Assembly (NCBI GenBank): GCA_937873375.1
Contig: CALMWK010000163.1
Span: 1-53,889 of the forward strand
Source of the DNA: Candidatus Bathyarchaeota archaeon
GTDB lineage: Archaea > Thermoproteota > Bathyarchaeia > Bathyarchaeales > Bathycorpusculaceae
Length of the DNA stretch: 53,889 nt
Reading direction: 5' to 3'
Shown in pieces: positions 52,872 to 53,889 of this stretch. The notes below the pieces were generated by a model. It had not been told where the DNA came from and did not search any database. It worked only from the letters and a program-made list of their open reading frames with translations. Both the position numbers and the translations under genes were made by a program. Positions within the stretch are counted from its first letter, which is position 1. Every line of letters begins with the position of its first letter.

Positions 52872-53889
52872 ATGACGGAGAAAAAACGGGTTATCTTCCA
52901 CTTGGACATGGACCACTTCTACACGGCAGTGGAAACCCGCGAACGCCCCGAACTCAGCGGCAAACCCGTCGTGGTCGGCGCAGACCCAAAAGGCGGCTCA
53001 GGCAGAGGCGTCGTGTCCACAAGCAACTATGAAGCCCGAAAAGTAGGCGTCCGCTCAGGCATACCGATTAGCCGAGCATACAAACTCTGCCCCCAAGCAG
53101 TTTACCTTCCACCGAATTTTCCCCTTTACATCCGCGTCTCAAACGAGATAATGGAGATAGCAAAAAAATACGCCGACAAGTTTGAGCAGTGGGGCATAGA
53201 CGAAGCCTTTTTGGATGTATCTTCTCGCGTTAAAGACTGGGGCGAAGCCGAAAAACTCGCCAAAACCATCAAACAAGAAATCAAAGACAAACAAAACCTG
53301 ACTGCCAGCATCGGAGCAGGACCCAACAAACTCACCGCAAAAATCGCCAGCGACTACCAAAAACCCGACGGCTTAACCATAATCAAAGAATCAGACGTAG
53401 TCAAATTCCTCGAACCATTGCCTGTGCGCAAGCTGCTGTGGGTGGGGCGCAAAACCGAAGAGAAACTCAAAACCATGGGCATCCAAACCATCGGCGACCT
53501 CGCACACTACGACCCAACAATACTCGCAGCAACCTTCGGCGTCATGGGCACCCAACTTTACCTCATGGCGCAGGGCATAGACCGCAGCGAAGTCGAACCC
53601 CGCAACGGCGTCAAATCCATCAGCCACGAAACCACCTTCGAACGCGACACTGCAGACCCCCAAACCATCCAGCAAGCAACAGACACACTATCGGAAGCGG
53701 TCACAAAAGAAACCACAGCCCAAAAACTCTTCTTCAAAACCGTCACCCTCAAGATTCGGTACGAAAACTTCGAAACCCACACCACCAGCAAAACCCTACC
53801 CTACATGACCAACCGAGAGCAAGACCTGAAAAAAACAGCCAAAGAACTCCTCCAACCCTACCTAAAAACAGGCAGAAAAGTGCGCCTCA
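52872..53889 (+). CDS. dinB: Y-family DNA polymerase IV (Dpo4-like), truncated by window end
   Basis: A translesion polymerase with N-terminal HLDMDHFYTAVE (metal-binding Asp, steric gate Tyr) and the second catalytic motif GIDEAFLDV. RAYKLCPQAVYLPPNF and GIGAGPNKLTAKIASD (read as SIGAGPNKLTAKIAS) match the palm/fingers of Dpo4. The HhH thumb region LPVRKLLWVGRKTEEKL and the start of the little finger follow; about 339 codons are present and there is no stop. The track omits it because it is open at the window end. It copies past damaged bases. Confidence 0.93.
   Translation, partial: MTEKKRVIFHLDMDHFYTAVETRERPELSGKPVVVGADPKGGSGRGVVSTSNYEARKVGVRSGIPISRAYKLCPQAVYLPPNFPLYIRVSNEIMEIAKKYADKFEQWGIDEAFLDVSSRVKDWGEAEKLAKTIKQEIKDKQNLTASIGAGPNKLTAKIASDYQKPDGLTIIKESDVVKFLEPLPVRKLLWVGRKTEEKLKTMGIQTIGDLAHYDPTILAATFGVMGTQLYLMAQGIDRSEVEPRNGVKSISHETTFERDTADPQTIQQATDTLSEAVTKETTAQKLFFKTVTLKIRYENFETHTTSKTLPYMTNREQDLKKTAKELLQPYLKTGRKVRL

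Noticed and set aside
1-53889. CRISPR array, insertion sequence or prophage
   Set aside because: No evenly spaced direct repeats with unique spacers, transposase, integrase or phage structural genes were seen.

Overview
The window looks like a chromosome segment of an anaerobic archaeon of roughly 44% GC. I suspect the Bathyarchaeia/TACK side, but that is an impression and no marker phylogeny was possible. Archaeal signs are a HerA-NurA pair, RadA, an archaeal-type SRP (7S) RNA, a four-subunit pyruvate-type ferredoxin oxidoreductase, an RqcH/NFACT protein, a Dpo4-like polymerase, TATA-box promoters and frequent TTG/GTG starts. Anaerobic life is suggested by the ferredoxin oxidoreductase, a two-subunit iron-sulphur fumarase, a radical SAM protein and a desulforedoxin-like protein. 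There is no phage, insertion sequence or CRISPR array.

Layout. 0-2.5 kb: MazG-like protein, two small proteins, tRNA-Ser, membrane-anchored molybdopterin oxidoreductase. 2.6-7.4 kb: overlapping nurA-herA, EamA transporter. 7.5-12.5 kb: por operon (gamma, delta, alpha, beta), radical SAM/B12-type protein, tRNA-Asn. 12.6-17.1 kb: MsrB, small unknowns, ATP-cone/Mrr nuclease, M16 peptidase, UspA, a Cys-rich microprotein. 17.2-22.4 kb: large receiver-PAS-kinase, two overlooked small ORFs, tRNA-Val, SRP RNA, OB-fold protein. 22.5-28.3 kb: a tightly overlapped trpEGDCBA operon without trpF. 28.4-34.5 kb: CutA, PfkA, P-type H+-ATPase, glycosyltransferase, CDGSH protein. 34.7-42.5 kb: M48 peptidase, small zincin, P-loop protein, transglutaminase-like protein, RqcH, PrsW-like protease, small membrane protein. 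42.5-49.3 kb: radA pair, fumarase alpha/beta, a Cys-containing microprotein, PadR with two strong palindromes, a NitrOD5-like protein, a TIM-barrel isomerase, desulforedoxin-like and cupin proteins. 49.9-53.9 kb: second receiver-PAS-kinase, a small protein, and a Y-family polymerase cut by the window end.

How the genes work together. Por links pyruvate and acetyl-CoA, PfkA points to sugar-phosphate breakdown and fumarase to a partial TCA route. The trp genes make tryptophan from chorismate except for the TrpF step. NurA-HerA, RadA, the OB-fold protein and Pol IV cover DNA-end processing, recombination and bypass. The two soluble kinases are paralogues that begin with a receiver domain and carry Cys-rich sensor modules.

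The least-explained content is intergenic. A dispersed family of roughly 65-75 nt C-rich units occurs at about 0.45-0.69, 37.95-38.01 and 49.32-49.64 kb. A related poly-C/TATA-like motif recurs in gaps. TGTACA-type palindromes cluster around padR and its neighbours. An apparent zinc-ribbon gene has good expression signals but only an ACG start. No single clear new multi-gene system was found.
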